25,278 bases of DNA from a virus. The translations under genes were made by a program, and so were the position numbers. The stretch covers positions 1-25,278 of the IMG/VR virus record IMGVR_UViG_3300048694_000596. The stretch is one strand, 5' to 3'. The notes under the pieces are model-generated. The model did no database searches and was not told where the DNA came from. It worked only from the letters and a program-made list of their open reading frames with translations. Of this stretch, positions 24,875 to 25,278 are shown piece after piece (the first letter of the stretch is position 1; the number at the start of each line of letters is the position of its first letter).

Positions 24875-25241
24875 CAAGTTTCACCTCAACATCACCAACA
24901 AGGTCATCAAGTTTATCAAACATATCTTGAGTAAATGGAATGAGTTTTTCTTTACCAGTTCTCACATCATCTGACATTTGCATCAAACTTTCAAGAAATT
25001 CTTTTGGATAAATGTCGTCTGACAAACTATCCCAGAAATAAAGAATACACTGTTCTAATGGGTCATCAGTTTTAAGAAGTGCATAACCTTGATATTCGTT
25101 AAAAATTAAATCTTTCCAGTTTTGAAAAGAGTAATAGCAATTCACCCAACCCTGCTGGATACAGGAAAATAAAATATACTCAAACCAAGACAATTTTGTT
25201 TTTTGATTGTCAGTTCCCAATAGTGGTCTAGAAAAAATCAT
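24861..25241 (-). CDS. Hypothetical protein (126 aa)
   Basis: MIFSRPLLGTDNQKTKLSWF continues LFSCIQQGWVNCYYSFQNWK and LFDWDSLSDD-like acidic helices to the end. It has a Trp/Tyr/Cys-rich centre. I recognise similar sequences among cyanophage hypothetical proteins only. It is the last complete gene before the right window edge. Confidence 0.76.
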   Translation of the reverse strand: MIFSRPLLGTDNQKTKLSWFEYILFSCIQQGWVNCYYSFQNWKDLIFNEYQGYALLKTDDPLEQCILYFWDSLSDDIYPKEFLESLMQMSDDVRTGKEKLIPFTQDMFDKLDDLVGDVEVKLDDNL

Positions 25242-25278
25242 TTTTATTCTATTTCAATTTTTACAATATCCCTATATC

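Overview
The window reads as part of a T4-like cyanomyovirus genome, probably a phage of marine Synechococcus or Prochlorococcus. Support comes from T4-type baseplate genes at the left edge (gp6 and gp25), T4-type late promoters (TATAAATA), a phage-borne plant-type [2Fe-2S] ferredoxin, an internal head protein with a T4-style capsid-targeting sequence, and dozens of tiny tightly packed genes. Everything except one GIY-YIG homing endonuclease is on the minus strand, so transcription runs from right to left. No tRNA, rRNA or CRISPR array was seen.

Layout. 1-1163: baseplate wedge genes gp6 (cut by the window edge) and gp25, led by an exact late promoter that directly follows a terminator. 1232-3571: small genes and a GT-A-like glycosyltransferase with its own sigma70-type promoter. 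3641-5048: small genes, including one start codon that sits directly behind a 17-bp hairpin with a late-promoter-like octamer in its loop. 5074-6200: a divergent promoter region, the plus-strand GIY-YIG/NUMOD homing endonuclease and a strong terminator for the genes beyond it. 6290-20880: an 'ORFanage' of mostly 40-100-residue proteins, punctuated by about 20 copies of one short intergenic repeat. Larger genes embedded here are an SF2 helicase, a nucleotidyltransferase/ligase-like protein, a possible PD-(D/E)XK nuclease-like protein, a band-7-like membrane protein, the capsid-targeted head protein, a secreted protein and an RlpA-like cell-wall protein. 20883-25241: more small overlapping genes without the repeat, including the ferredoxin, an AbrB-like protein and a gene that probably starts at a non-canonical AUC codon.

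Most neighbours overlap by 1-4 nt (TGATG, TAATG, ATGA), so translation is probably coupled along short operons. About 30 real-looking genes are only 27-59 codons long.

The most striking feature is the repeat, which on the coding strand reads ATGGGGGCCTTGAAATTG, then four pyrimidines, then usually TAGTAGTATG. It lies between a stop codon and the next start codon, always in the same orientation. It can fold as G(4-5)C...G plus pyrimidines. In most copies it also encodes a 7-9 codon mini-ORF (MGALKLS or similar) whose stop lies a few bases before the next gene's ATG. Two copies belong to a perfect 56-bp direct repeat bracketing a single gene. This resembles in principle the shuffling/regulatory cassettes (promoter-stem-loop elements) of T-even phages, but the sequence is different. 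It is the best candidate in this window for an undescribed system.
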